DNA from: Bog-756 sp963828385
GTDB taxonomy: Bacteria; Actinomycetota; Acidimicrobiia; Acidimicrobiales; RAAP-2
Direction of reading: 5' to 3'
Length of the DNA: 64,000 nt
NCBI GenBank assembly: GCA_963828385.1
Contig: CAWHEF010000001.1
Location: forward strand, 124,001 to 188,000
The position numbers and the translations under genes were made by a program. Below the pieces are notes generated by a model. The model saw only the letters and a program-made list of their open reading frames with translations, was not told the origin of the DNA and ran no database searches. Shown piece after piece: positions 43,076-51,623 of the stretch (positions within the stretch are counted from its first letter, which is position 1; the number at the start of each line of letters is the position of its first letter).

Positions 43076-44428
43076 TCAGCTGGAATCGCTACCGGTCGGC
43101 TTCGCTGGGGGGCGGACCTCGGCCACGACGAGCAGTGACCGTCGCTGGTCATGGCCGGCCGCAAAGGGGGTGTCGTAGGTCGATTCGACGACCGACCAGC
43201 CGCTCCGCTCCAGGAGGTCGAGCGAGCCGGCGACGGGGAGGATGGTCCGCCACGGCTCGGCATCGGCACCGCGACGTCCGGCGTTCGCCACCTCGACGAC
43301 CGTGGTCGAATCGAGGTGGTCGGGATGGGTGGCGAGCGTGGCCACCAGCCGGCTTGAACCGGCCGACCGGGCAGCCAGGGCGGAGAGAAGGCCGATGATC
43401 GTGTCCTCGTCGAGGTAGACGAGCAGACCCTCGGCAACGAACAACGATCGCCGCTGGTGGTCGTGCCCGGCGGCGGCGAGGGCGGCACCCACGTCCGTAG
43501 TGGTGAGATCAGCCGCCACCAGGGTCGGATGGGCGGCGACGGCAGGCAGGGAGAGCGCATCGAGCCGCTTCGCCTTGTCAGCCTGGGTTGCCGGGTGGTC
43601 GACCTCGAAGAACCGGGCCCCGGGGGTGGCGAACCGGAGGGCGCGGTCGTCGTAGCCGGCGCCCACGACGACGATCTGGTCGATGCCGTCGGCGATGGAG
43701 CTGCTCACCACCGTGTCGATGAACCGGGTCCGGGCCACCAGATGGTGCACGAAGCGGGCCACCGGGGCGACCTCCATGCCCGAGCACAGCTCCTTCTGGG
43801 CGTCGGGATCGCCGTCGGGGCTGGACGGCCGGTCGAGCCCGGCCCGGGCCACCGCCACCACCTGGCTCGTACGCGACGGCACGGCATCGCCCGGGACCGT
43901 GGTGGTGCCGGGCGCCGGAGAGCCAGCGGCAGAAAGCGGATCTCGCCGAGGGCGCCGGGGTGCATCGGGATCGAGCTCGACGAGGGCGCCGAGCACGGCT
44001 CTCGTGTCCGAAAACCTGCCCGCCCCGACCTCGGCTGCAAGCCGGTCGTCGAGCCCGTCGACGGCGGAGCGGATGGTGGCGGCCACCGCCCTGCCCTCGT
44101 CGGTCAGGGCGACGGTGAGTCGGCGGCGGTCACCGGGATCGACAGCGCGATCGAGGTAGCCCCGGGCCACCAGGGTGTCGACGAGCTGGCCGGCCGCCTG
44201 CTTGCTCAGTCCGAGGTGGGCCACGATCTCGCTCAGAGGAGACCCCGTGCGGGCGATGGCCCCGAGCACGAACGGTCCGTTTCTCGGTAGGTCCTCGACG
44301 CCGGCAGCTCGCAGCGCCGTCCCGATGGCGCGGCCGTAGGCCCTCCGCCCCGACCGGAGGAGGGCAGGAAACGCGACGTTCTCGAACCAGGGAGGATGCC
44401 CGTCATGGGGGTCCGGCTCGGCGGTCAT
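43076..44428 (-). CDS. MarR regulator fused to SAM-dependent methyltransferase (LCM/TIGR00027 type)
   Basis: This 450-aa protein begins with a MarR winged helix (about 25-125; LSEIVAHLGLSKQAAGQLVD and DPGDRRRLTVALTDEGRAV). A Pro-rich linker follows, then a leucine-carboxyl-methyltransferase-like domain from about 185: KELCSGMEVAPVARFVHHL, VVVGAGYDDRALRFATPGA, FEVDHPATQADKAKRL and FVAEGLLVYLDEDTI. Stand-alone TIGR00027 enzymes are common in actinobacteria; the DNA-binding fusion is unusual. It has a good leaderless promoter at 44435-44464 carrying two AGACAG repeats, possibly its own binding site. Confidence 0.85.
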   Translation of the reverse strand: MTAEPDPHDGHPPWFENVAFPALLRSGRRAYGRAIGTALRAAGVEDLPRNGPFVLGAIARTGSPLSEIVAHLGLSKQAAGQLVDTLVARGYLDRAVDPGDRRRLTVALTDEGRAVAATIRSAVDGLDDRLAAEVGAGRFSDTRAVLGALVELDPDAPRRPRRDPLSAAGSPAPGTTTVPGDAVPSRTSQVVAVARAGLDRPSSPDGDPDAQKELCSGMEVAPVARFVHHLVARTRFIDTVVSSSIADGIDQIVVVGAGYDDRALRFATPGARFFEVDHPATQADKAKRLDALSLPAVAAHPTLVAADLTTTDVGAALAAAGHDHQRRSLFVAEGLLVYLDEDTIIGLLSALAARSAGSSRLVATLATHPDHLDSTTVVEVANAGRRGADAEPWRTILPVAGSLDLLERSGWSVVESTYDTPFAAGHDQRRSLLVVAEVRPPAKPTGSDSS

Positions 44429-44434
44429 TGCCAG

Positions 44435-44464
44435 AGCCTATTAGACAGGGTATGAGACAGTCAA
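44435..44464 (-). promoter_or_regulatory. Promoter TTGACT-N18-TAGGCT of MarR-methyltransferase gene, with direct repeats
   Basis: On the minus strand the -35 TTGACT (44459-44464) and -10 TAGGCT (44435-44440) are 18 bp apart. The -10 ends 6 nt before ATG 44428, so the message should be leaderless. The spacer and its edge hold AGACAG twice on the plus strand (44443-44448, 44455-44460), 12 bp apart centre to centre. Confidence 0.7.
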
Positions 44465-44532
44465 TGGGCAATACTAGATGGGCCGGTAGCAGAAGGACCT
44501 GATCGACACCCGCCGGCCGTGAACGACGACGG

Positions 44533-45894
44533 TCAACGAAGGGCGGCGAGCACGGCGGCTGCGGTCTGCTCGCCGGAGCGCACCGCCCCCTCCATGTAGC
44601 CGTTCCAGACCGACGAGCACTCGGCGCCGGCCCAGTGGATGCGCCCCACCGGCTCGGTGAGGGCGGGGCCGTAGTCGCCCCACACCCCGGGGGTGAAGTG
44701 GGCGCCGTAGCAGCCGCGGCTGAACTCCTCGGCCATCCAGTCACGCTCCAGGTACTCGACAGGACGGGCGGCCTTCGGACCGAAGTAGCGGACGAAGCAG
44801 GCGATGGCCTCCCCTTTGCGCTGCTCGAGGGAGAGCCGGGCCGCCCGCCTCCCGTCGTTCGCCTCCATGAACCCCATGAGGACCCCCGGCCGCCCGCCCG
44901 GTGGCGAGTTGTCGAAGGTCACCTTGACCGGGCCCTCGTCCGAGGCGGCCTGACCGGTCAGGCCCTCGGCCCGCCAGAACGGCTCGTCGTAGACGGCATA
45001 GAGCTTGATGACCGATCCTGCCGGCAGTCGCTGGGTGAGCTGGTCGCGCCAGGACGGTAGGACGGGGTCGTACTCGAGCCGACCGGCGAGCGTGGGAGGG
45101 AGCGTGACGATGACGTGGTCGCCGGCGAACGACTCACCGGAACGGGTGGTGACCCGGACCCCGCCACCGTCACGGGCGACGTGCCGGACGGGGCTGTCGA
45201 GACGGACCCGGTCACCGAGCTCCGTGGCCATCACCTCGCTGATCCGCACCGATCCGCCGAGGATCCGGTCCTGCTGGGCACCGCGGTCGGTGCTCAGCAA
45301 GCCTTCGAAATCGGTGCCGGAGTGGGCGTAGAACAGGGCGTGGAGGGCGGACAGGTTGCCGCTCTCGGCCGAGAAGACGGCCTCGGTGGCCACCTGGAAG
45401 TACCGGCGCCCGAGGGTCGTCCGGAGGTTACGCCTGATCCACGTCTCGAACGTCTCGTTGTCGAGAGCGGCGCCCCGCTTCGCTGTCCACGGCTTGTCGA
45501 GGGGGATGGTCCGGGCCAGCCGCTCGAAGCGGGTGAGGCCCTGGAACAGGTCGGCCAGCACGAACGGGTTGAGCTTGGGCACGGCTCCCCGTGACGAGGC
45601 CATCCGGGTCTGTGTGCCACCGAGCTGGACGACATGCTGACCGGTGTTGTAGGTCGGGAACGTCTCCAGGCCGAGCTCGGCGATGAGCGAGTACATCCGG
45701 GTCTGGGTCGGGCCCACCCACTGGCCCCCCAGCTCGACCGGCTCGCCGGTCGCCAGACGGCCACCCTCGGTGCGGCCACCGACCCGGGAACGGGCCTCGA
45801 GCACGGTGACCTCGGTCCCGGCGGCCCGGAGGGCACGGGCGGCGGCGAGCCCCGACAGCCCGGCGCCCACGACGATGACAGTGGATTGGGGCAT
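44533..45894 (-). CDS. Flavin-containing amine oxidase (monoamine oxidase-like)
   Basis: This 453-aa protein has VIVVGAGLSGLAAARAL, the FAD fold near residues 6-20, EARSRVGGRT, LELGGQWVG-type ELGGQWVGPTQTRM, and a C-terminal GRIHWAGAECSSVWNGYMEGA, which contacts FAD. CYGAHFTPG lies where MAOs carry the flavin-linked Cys. It oxidatively deaminates an amine with O2. ATG 45894 has AGGAGGAC upstream. The substrate is unknown. Confidence 0.9.
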   Translation of the reverse strand: MPQSTVIVVGAGLSGLAAARALRAAGTEVTVLEARSRVGGRTEGGRLATGEPVELGGQWVGPTQTRMYSLIAELGLETFPTYNTGQHVVQLGGTQTRMASSRGAVPKLNPFVLADLFQGLTRFERLARTIPLDKPWTAKRGAALDNETFETWIRRNLRTTLGRRYFQVATEAVFSAESGNLSALHALFYAHSGTDFEGLLSTDRGAQQDRILGGSVRISEVMATELGDRVRLDSPVRHVARDGGGVRVTTRSGESFAGDHVIVTLPPTLAGRLEYDPVLPSWRDQLTQRLPAGSVIKLYAVYDEPFWRAEGLTGQAASDEGPVKVTFDNSPPGGRPGVLMGFMEANDGRRAARLSLEQRKGEAIACFVRYFGPKAARPVEYLERDWMAEEFSRGCYGAHFTPGVWGDYGPALTEPVGRIHWAGAECSSVWNGYMEGAVRSGEQTAAAVLAALR

Positions 45895-46102
45895 GGAGCG
45901 GTCCTCCTGGTGGCATCGTTCCTCGACCGGTGCGCTGCGGTCGACCGTAGCGTGCCTCCGCCGGTGGCGATGACGGTGCGCGGTCGTCGCTCGTAACCGG
46001 GCTACGGCAATGGCTCGTCGGTCATCGGGACGAACCTCATGTCGCTACCCCATGGCTCTTGCATATATGAGGGGCGTGACCGACGCCGTCCCGGACCAGT
46101 GC
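45895..46102. other. Gene-free stretch between amine oxidase and DUF1810 gene
   Basis: No supported coding or RNA feature was found. The more AT-rich GCATATATGAGG near 46063 has no gene start suitably placed. Confidence 0.3.
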
Positions 46103-46555
46103 CTATCCGCTGAGGTCCGGCAGTCGGTCGTCGGTCAACGGGTCGCCCATGCCGTCGAAGAATCGATCGAGGACGTCGCAAAAGGCCTGCTCGTCCGGTT
46201 GTGCCCGGGCGAACAGGGTCATCGACGACCGCAGCTTCTGGGCATCGACCGGGCCGAAGATGGCGACGGCGTCGCTGCTCGCCGCCGACGCCACCACGCG
46301 GGCGCACTCGCGGAGGCGGCGGCCGAGAACGGGATGGCGGAGGTACGCCCGCGCCTCGTCGAGGCTCCCGATGGCGAACCGCCGGGCGGTCGGGCTGGAG
46401 CCGAGGCCGGCGATCTGGGGGAAGACGAACCACATCCAGTGGCTCTGCTTCCGACCGGCACGGAGCTCGGCCAAGGCCCGGTCGTAGGTGCTCTGTGCAT
46501 CCTGGGCGGTGACGAAGCGCTCGAGATCGAAAGGGTCATTCACCACGGCCGTCAC
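46103..46555 (-). CDS. DUF1810 family protein
   Basis: This 150-aa protein has FDLERFVTAQDAQSTYDRAL, KQSHWMWFVFPQIAGLGSS and YLRHPVLGRRLRECARVV, the diagnostic DUF1810 (YbeE-like) signature. A DUF1810 protein fold is known, but its biochemical role is not. Start is GTG 46555; GTGs three and four codons later (46546, 46543) are equally likely. It lies 28 bp downstream of phzF in the same direction. Confidence 0.88.
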   Translation of the reverse strand: MTAVVNDPFDLERFVTAQDAQSTYDRALAELRAGRKQSHWMWFVFPQIAGLGSSPTARRFAIGSLDEARAYLRHPVLGRRLRECARVVASAASSDAVAIFGPVDAQKLRSSMTLFARAQPDEQAFCDVLDRFFDGMGDPLTDDRLPDLSG

Positions 46556-46583
46556 TCCCGCATCGACGGTATTGCCGCTGCAC

Positions 46584-47348
46584 TCACACTGCCAGTCGGA
46601 CGTGAGCCGTGGTCACCGCCTGTCCGCCGATCGCCACGCGCTCGCCCATCCGGCGCATGCGGACGACGCCGCCCCGGGACGAGGCCTGCTCGCCGACCAG
46701 CACGTCGGAGCCGAGCCGTCCTCCCCAGTATTCGGCAAGCGTGCAGTGGGCGGAGCCGGTGACCGGGTCCTCGGGGATGCCGACGTTGGGCCCGAAGACC
46801 CGGCTCACGCAGTCGAACCCGACCCCGTCGCCGGGTGCGGTCACGATGAGGGCCGTGGTTCCGATCGAGGCGATGGCGCCGAGGTCCGGTCGGTACTGCC
46901 TGACGAGGGCGGCATCGTCGAGTACGAGGACACCGGCGAAGCGACCTCGGCCGTACCAGCGCACGCCGGACATGTCGAGGACGTCGGGCACCGGTGACTC
47001 CTCGGGCGCGTCAGCCGGAAAGTCCATCTCGATCCATCGTTTGTCCACCCGGCGACAGGACAGCGGACCGCTCCTGGTATGGAACCTGATCGAACCACCG
47101 AGAACGTGGGCGGAGGCCAGCGTGGCGTGACCGCACAGGTCGACCTCGACCGCAGGCGTGAACCACCGGAGGTCGTAGTCGTCGCGGCCCCGGCCGGCGA
47201 CGAACGCAGTCTCCGAGAGGTTCATCTCACGCGCCACTGCCTGCATCACGCCGTCGTCCGGAAAGGCATCGACGAGGGCTACCGCCGCCGGATTCCCGTG
47301 GAACGGCACGTCGGTGAAGGCGTCTACCACGGTGAGCTCGAGCGCCAT
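46584..47348 (-). CDS. PhzF-family isomerase/epimerase
   Basis: This 254-aa protein has VDAFTDVPFHGNPAAVAL, catalytic Glu in MNLSETAFV, WFTPAVEVDLCGHATLASA and GIPEDPVTGSAHCTLAEYW. These are the PhzF/diaminopimelate-epimerase-fold motifs. Most such proteins are not phenazine enzymes, and no phenazine genes are near. A TACGGT element 6 nt ahead of ATG indicates a leaderless start. Confidence 0.88.
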   Translation of the reverse strand: MALELTVVDAFTDVPFHGNPAAVALVDAFPDDGVMQAVAREMNLSETAFVAGRGRDDYDLRWFTPAVEVDLCGHATLASAHVLGGSIRFHTRSGPLSCRRVDKRWIEMDFPADAPEESPVPDVLDMSGVRWYGRGRFAGVLVLDDAALVRQYRPDLGAIASIGTTALIVTAPGDGVGFDCVSRVFGPNVGIPEDPVTGSAHCTLAEYWGGRLGSDVLVGEQASSRGGVVRMRRMGERVAIGGQAVTTAHVRLAV

Positions 47349-47354
47349 CGAATC

Positions 47355-47360
47355 ACCGTA
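47355..47360 (-). promoter_or_regulatory. -10 element TACGGT of the phzF-like gene
   Basis: TACGGT on the minus strand ends exactly 6 nt before ATG 47348, with no SD. Confidence 0.55.
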
Positions 47361-47427
47361 GTTGGCCCCCGATCGGCTACGGCCGTTGACGTGATCCCGG
47401 ACATCTGAACGTCAGACGCCTCTCCCT

Positions 47428-47455
47428 CGTCCAGCCGTCTCTTGACGGCTGGACG
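47428..47455. repeat. Perfect 12-bp inverted repeat with 4-nt loop upstream of subtilase gene
   Basis: The arm CGTCCAGCCGTC and its exact complement flank TCTT. It lies 55 bp before the subtilase TTG start and 80 bp from the divergent phzF start. It can form a strong hairpin or bind a dimer; a terminator role is unlikely because no gene ends here. Confidence 0.65.
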
Positions 47456-47509
47456 CCCTCCTTCCTAGCGTCTCACCGGTCGGCGGCGTGTCGCCGGAAG
47501 GGGGGACAG

Positions 47510-50500
47510 TTGGGCTCGTACCGAGCGGTGCCACCATGGCGCCCGGGAGTCCCGCGCCGAAAGGCGGGGCGGTTGAGTGCGGCCATCCTGGTCGTGTTGG
47601 GGACGCTCACCGTCGTCGGCGCAGCAGGGATCGTCCCCACCGGGCCCGCCGGAGCGGCATCGCTTCCGGCCGCCACCCTGCCCAGCCGGACGGCCACGGT
47701 GGACGCCCGTCCGAAGTCGTGCCCGCCCCCCGTCGACGATCCCAACACCGGATCGGGACCGGCCACGGAGACGGGCGCGCTCCCCTGGCCACCGGCTCCG
47801 GCCGGCACTCCCGGGCCGACCTGGGCCAAGGACCCCCATACGCCTGCAGCGACGATCCCGGAGCGGCCGGCCAACTGGAGCAACGGAGGGGGAGCGACGA
47901 AGCTGACGAGCGCCCGCTCGCCGGACAGCGTGCTCAACGACAATCCCCAGGAGCTCTGCGGGGTGGAGGGGAACAGCGTCGACGCCGCCTGGGAGACCAC
48001 GGCCGGACGGCCGACGACGGTGATCGCCGTCACCGACTCGGGCATCGAGTGGTGCGACCCGGCCCTCGTCGACAAGATCTACCTGAACCGTGACGCCCTG
48101 CCACTGCCCGAGAACGCCCAGGGGCTGACCAAGCCGCAGCTGGAGGCGGCCGGCGAGCACTTCGCCGACACCGATCCCTACGACCTCGACAACTCGGGGA
48201 TCCTGAACGTGGCCCAGTACGCGAGCGACCCCCGCATCGCCACGCCGACCTTCTGCGCTGGCCGGTCGGGTGACGGCTTCGGCTATACGGGGATCTCGGC
48301 TGCCGACCTCATCACCGCCTTCGGGACGCCGGGGAGCCCGTCATTCGCGCCCCGGAGCGGCCCCGCCGGGTTCACCGACGCCGTAGCGGGTTGGAACTTC
48401 GTCGACGACGACAACGACCCCTACGACGACGTCCACTACGACCACGGCACCGGCACGGCCGAGGACGCCGTGGCCGCCGCCTCCACCCTGGCCCAGGAGG
48501 TCGGCACCTGTCCGGACTGCATGGTCATGCCCATCCGGGTCGGGGACTCGTTCATCACGTCGGGCAACGCCTTCGCCGAGGGGGCCCTGTTCGCCGTCGA
48601 CTCGGGGGCGTCGGTCATCGAGGAGGCGCTCGGCACCTACGACGTGACGCCCACCGACACCGAGGCGGTGTCCTACGCCGAGAGCCACGGGGTCCCGGTC
48701 GTGGCCTCCGCCGCCGACGAGGAGTCCGAGCACCACAACCTGCCCGCCGTGCTCCAGCACACCATCGTCGTGAACAGCGTGACCCATGACGCCTCCTTCA
48801 CGCCCCCGAGCTACCTCTACCTCAACGGGTGCACCAACTACGGGGCCGACATCTCGGTGAGCGTGGAGTCGAGCTCGTGCTCGTCGGAGGCGACCGGGAA
48901 GACGGGGGGCATCGTCGGCCTGGCCGAGTCGGCCGCCGCCTACGCCATGGAACGCCATGTGATCCGGCCCTACCCCGGCCTCCGCACCGCCACCGGCGGC
49001 CGGGTGGCCCTGTCGGCCAACGAGATCGCCCAGCTCGTCACCATGTCCGCCGACGACGTCGACTTCGCCCGGGCGGCGCCCCCCAACGGTCCGGCCCACA
49101 ACACCTCGGTCGGGACCGACCTGCCCCTCGTCACCACCGAGCGCTTCCCCACCGGTCCCGGGTTCGACCCGACCACGGGCTATGGCAGGATCGACGCCGC
49201 CCGCCTCGTCCAGTGGATCGCGGCGGGGAAGATCCCGCCCCAGGCAGAGATCGACGACCTCCCCTGGTACGAGGTCCTCTCGCCGTCCGAGAGCCTCAAC
49301 GTCACCGGTCTCATGGGGACGACGCGCAGCCGGTCCTGGCACTACGAGGTGCAGGTGGCCCAGGGAGAGTCGCCGCAGAGCTCGGACTGGCGGGTGCTCG
49401 CCTCGGGTACCGGGCACGGCTTGCGCAGGGGCACCCTGGCCTCGGTGCCCCTGAGCGAGGTGGCACAACTCTTCCCCCGATCGATCGCCCTCGACGGTCC
49501 GCCGACCGGATCGGGAGGACAGCCCGACCCCGACCGGTTCATGTTCACCGTCCGGGTGGTCGTCCAGGACGCGGCCGGCATGGTGGGCATGGACCGACGG
49601 ACCGAGCTCCTCCATGTCGACCCGACGCTCACGGGCGGCGCCCCCCGCCGATACCCGGACTCGCTGGTGGCGCCGCCGGTGCTGGCACCGATCGGTCCCG
49701 GAGGGACCAACGCCCTGGTGGTCGCCGAAGCGGACGGGACGATCGACGCCTACGGCGCCGACGGTTCCGAGCTGCCGGGGTGGCCGGTCAGGACGGCGTT
49801 CGACACCGGCTACCACCCTGGTGAGCAGGCCTACCGGTCGGGCAACGTGCACGATCCGCCCCGGGGGGAGGTGGTCGGGGGCGTGGCCGTGGGCGATCTC
49901 GGCGATGCGTCGGGACACGACCTCGACGTGGTGGCAACCGACCTGACCGGGCACGTTTGGGCCTGGAACGCCGCCGGCCAGCTCCTGCCCGGCTGGCCGC
50001 AGGCGACCGACCCTGCGTTCTCCGGGCCAGACGTGGCCAACACCGACAACGAGGTGCTACGCGGCATCCTCGGCGCTCCCGTGCTCGGCGACCTCCAAGG
50101 CAACGGCACGTTGGACGTGGTGGCGGCGGCGATGGACCGCCATATCTACGCCTTCCAACCCGACGGCCAGCCGGCCCCGGGGTGGCCCGTCGAGGTGGTC
50201 GACCCGAGCGAGGTCCAGTCGGTCGACCCGACCAACGGCCAGGTCACCTTCGCCCCCGGTGCCGGCGGCGACACCGGCACCAAGCTGGTGGACACACCGG
50301 CCATCGCCCAGCTCGTCCCCGGCGGCCCTCCCCAGGTCGTCGTGACCTCGAACGAGCAGTACGCGGGGCCGCCCAACGCGTCCCTCGGCATCCTGGGCCA
50401 GCTGTTCTCGCTGACGGGGACGCTCGCCGACGCCGCCAACAGCCGGGTGTACGCCATCTGGCCCGACGGTTCGCTCCATCCGCCGGCGTCCGGTACCCCC

Positions 50501-51535
50501 GATCCTCCCGGGTACCCCAACCCCGGGGCCTACCTGCCGGGGTGGCCGGTTGCCATCGCCGATCTCGACCCGAACCTCCTGCCCGATATCGGTGACGGAG
50601 CGAGCAACGGCCCGGCGGTGGCGACGGTGCCCGGCACCCAGCCGCTCGTCGCCGTCGAGACCGACGCCGGGCCCGTCTACCTGCTCCGAGCGGACGGGAG
50701 CGACGCCCTCGGCACCTCGGGGGGTCTCCCTGTCGTGCTCTCGTCGGGCCCGAGCGGGCCGAAGGCGAATTCGACCGGCATCCTGGCCACGAGCGTCCCC
50801 GCCCTCGGGGCGCCGGCCATCGCCCCCATGGGCAGGGCGTCGGATTCGGCCGCGCCCCCGGCTGTGGTGAGCGGGGCGGAGAGTGCCGGCGAGCTGTTCG
50901 ACGTCGCCGAGCCGGCCGATCAGTCGCCCCATGACAGCCAGATCGACGCCTGGGACACGACCACCGGGGCCTTCCTCGCCGGTTTCCCCCAGGTCATGAA
51001 CAGCCTGCAGTTCTTCGACCAGCCGCTCGTCGCCGACCTGACCGGTCCGAGGGGTCAGGCCTACGTGGTCGAGGCGAGCTCGGATTCCGACCTGCGGGCG
51101 CTCGATGCCGACGGGCGCGAGGCACCGGGGTTCCCGAAGCTGACCGGCGGTTGGGACACGGGCAATGCCGTGTTCGGCCCGCTCGGCTCGATGACCGACC
51201 AGGTGGTGGTGGCGGGGACGAGGGAGGGTCAGCTGTTCGTATGGACGACGACGGCGAAGGCGACGGGTCCACGCGGCGGCTGGCCCCAGGTGCACCAGAA
51301 CCTCGGGAACACGAACGACTTCACCGGTCCGGCCACGTTGGGCGCGCCCGCAGCGGCGGGCGGATCGAAATCGCTCCCCGTCCCCTCGGGCGGATCCACG
51401 ACTTCCACCACTGGTCCGCCGGCGAGGACGCGGCCTCCGAGAAGGCGGCCCACCGGTCCGAGCACGACGGAGGCCGGGCGGCGCACCCCGCGGTCGACGG
51501 TGGCCACCGGAGCGGAGCCGGGCCCGTCGCCATGA
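47510..51535 (+). CDS. Secreted S8 (subtilisin-like) protease with C-terminal FG-GAP-like repeats
   Basis: This 1341-aa protein has a signal segment at about 22-50 (AAILVVLGTLTVVGAAGIVP). The peptidase region (about 165-575) has Asp176 (VTDSGIEW), His312 (YDHGTGTAED) and Ser459 in SSEATGKTGG, in place of the usual GTSMA. The oxyanion position is Asp403 (ASAADEES) rather than Asn. Repeats from about 720 onward, such as VAVGDLGDASGHDLDVVATD and VLGDLQGNGTLDVVAAAMD, form a beta-propeller. The C-terminus is Thr/Pro/Arg-rich without a sorting signal. TTG 47510 has GGAAGGGGGG upstream. Substrates are unknown. Confidence 0.85.
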   Translation: MGSYRAVPPWRPGVPRRKAGRLSAAILVVLGTLTVVGAAGIVPTGPAGAASLPAATLPSRTATVDARPKSCPPPVDDPNTGSGPATETGALPWPPAPAGTPGPTWAKDPHTPAATIPERPANWSNGGGATKLTSARSPDSVLNDNPQELCGVEGNSVDAAWETTAGRPTTVIAVTDSGIEWCDPALVDKIYLNRDALPLPENAQGLTKPQLEAAGEHFADTDPYDLDNSGILNVAQYASDPRIATPTFCAGRSGDGFGYTGISAADLITAFGTPGSPSFAPRSGPAGFTDAVAGWNFVDDDNDPYDDVHYDHGTGTAEDAVAAASTLAQEVGTCPDCMVMPIRVGDSFITSGNAFAEGALFAVDSGASVIEEALGTYDVTPTDTEAVSYAESHGVPVVASAADEESEHHNLPAVLQHTIVVNSVTHDASFTPPSYLYLNGCTNYGADISVSVESSSCSSEATGKTGGIVGLAESAAAYAMERHVIRPYPGLRTATGGRVALSANEIAQLVTMSADDVDFARAAPPNGPAHNTSVGTDLPLVTTERFPTGPGFDPTTGYGRIDAARLVQWIAAGKIPPQAEIDDLPWYEVLSPSESLNVTGLMGTTRSRSWHYEVQVAQGESPQSSDWRVLASGTGHGLRRGTLASVPLSEVAQLFPRSIALDGPPTGSGGQPDPDRFMFTVRVVVQDAAGMVGMDRRTELLHVDPTLTGGAPRRYPDSLVAPPVLAPIGPGGTNALVVAEADGTIDAYGADGSELPGWPVRTAFDTGYHPGEQAYRSGNVHDPPRGEVVGGVAVGDLGDASGHDLDVVATDLTGHVWAWNAAGQLLPGWPQATDPAFSGPDVANTDNEVLRGILGAPVLGDLQGNGTLDVVAAAMDRHIYAFQPDGQPAPGWPVEVVDPSEVQSVDPTNGQVTFAPGAGGDTGTKLVDTPAIAQLVPGGPPQVVVTSNEQYAGPPNASLGILGQLFSLTGTLADAANSRVYAIWPDGSLHPPASGTPDPPGYPNPGAYLPGWPVAIADLDPNLLPDIGDGASNGPAVATVPGTQPLVAVETDAGPVYLLRADGSDALGTSGGLPVVLSSGPSGPKANSTGILATSVPALGAPAIAPMGRASDSAAPPAVVSGAESAGELFDVAEPADQSPHDSQIDAWDTTTGAFLAGFPQVMNSLQFFDQPLVADLTGPRGQAYVVEASSDSDLRALDADGREAPGFPKLTGGWDTGNAVFGPLGSMTDQVVVAGTREGQLFVWTTTAKATGPRGGWPQVHQNLGNTNDFTGPATLGAPAAAGGSKSLPVPSGGSTTSTTGPPARTRPPRRRPTGPSTTEAGRRTPRSTVATGAEPGPSP

Positions 51536-51623
51536 CCGATGGCACCGGCGGAACTTGTGGCGGCCCGGTGGGGCTGGTACACCTTCAACAGCGCCGGGCG
51601 ATGGCGCGTGAAGTAGGGGGGAG

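Noticed and set aside
46010..46762. 250-codon plus-strand frame across DUF1810 and phzF
   Set aside because: It lies opposite two conserved genes and has no recognisable features.
51536..51623. Iron-box (IdeR/DtxR-like) site before the beta-helix/efeOB genes
   Set aside because: I looked for a TTAGGNNAGNNTNNCCTAA-like palindrome and found none.
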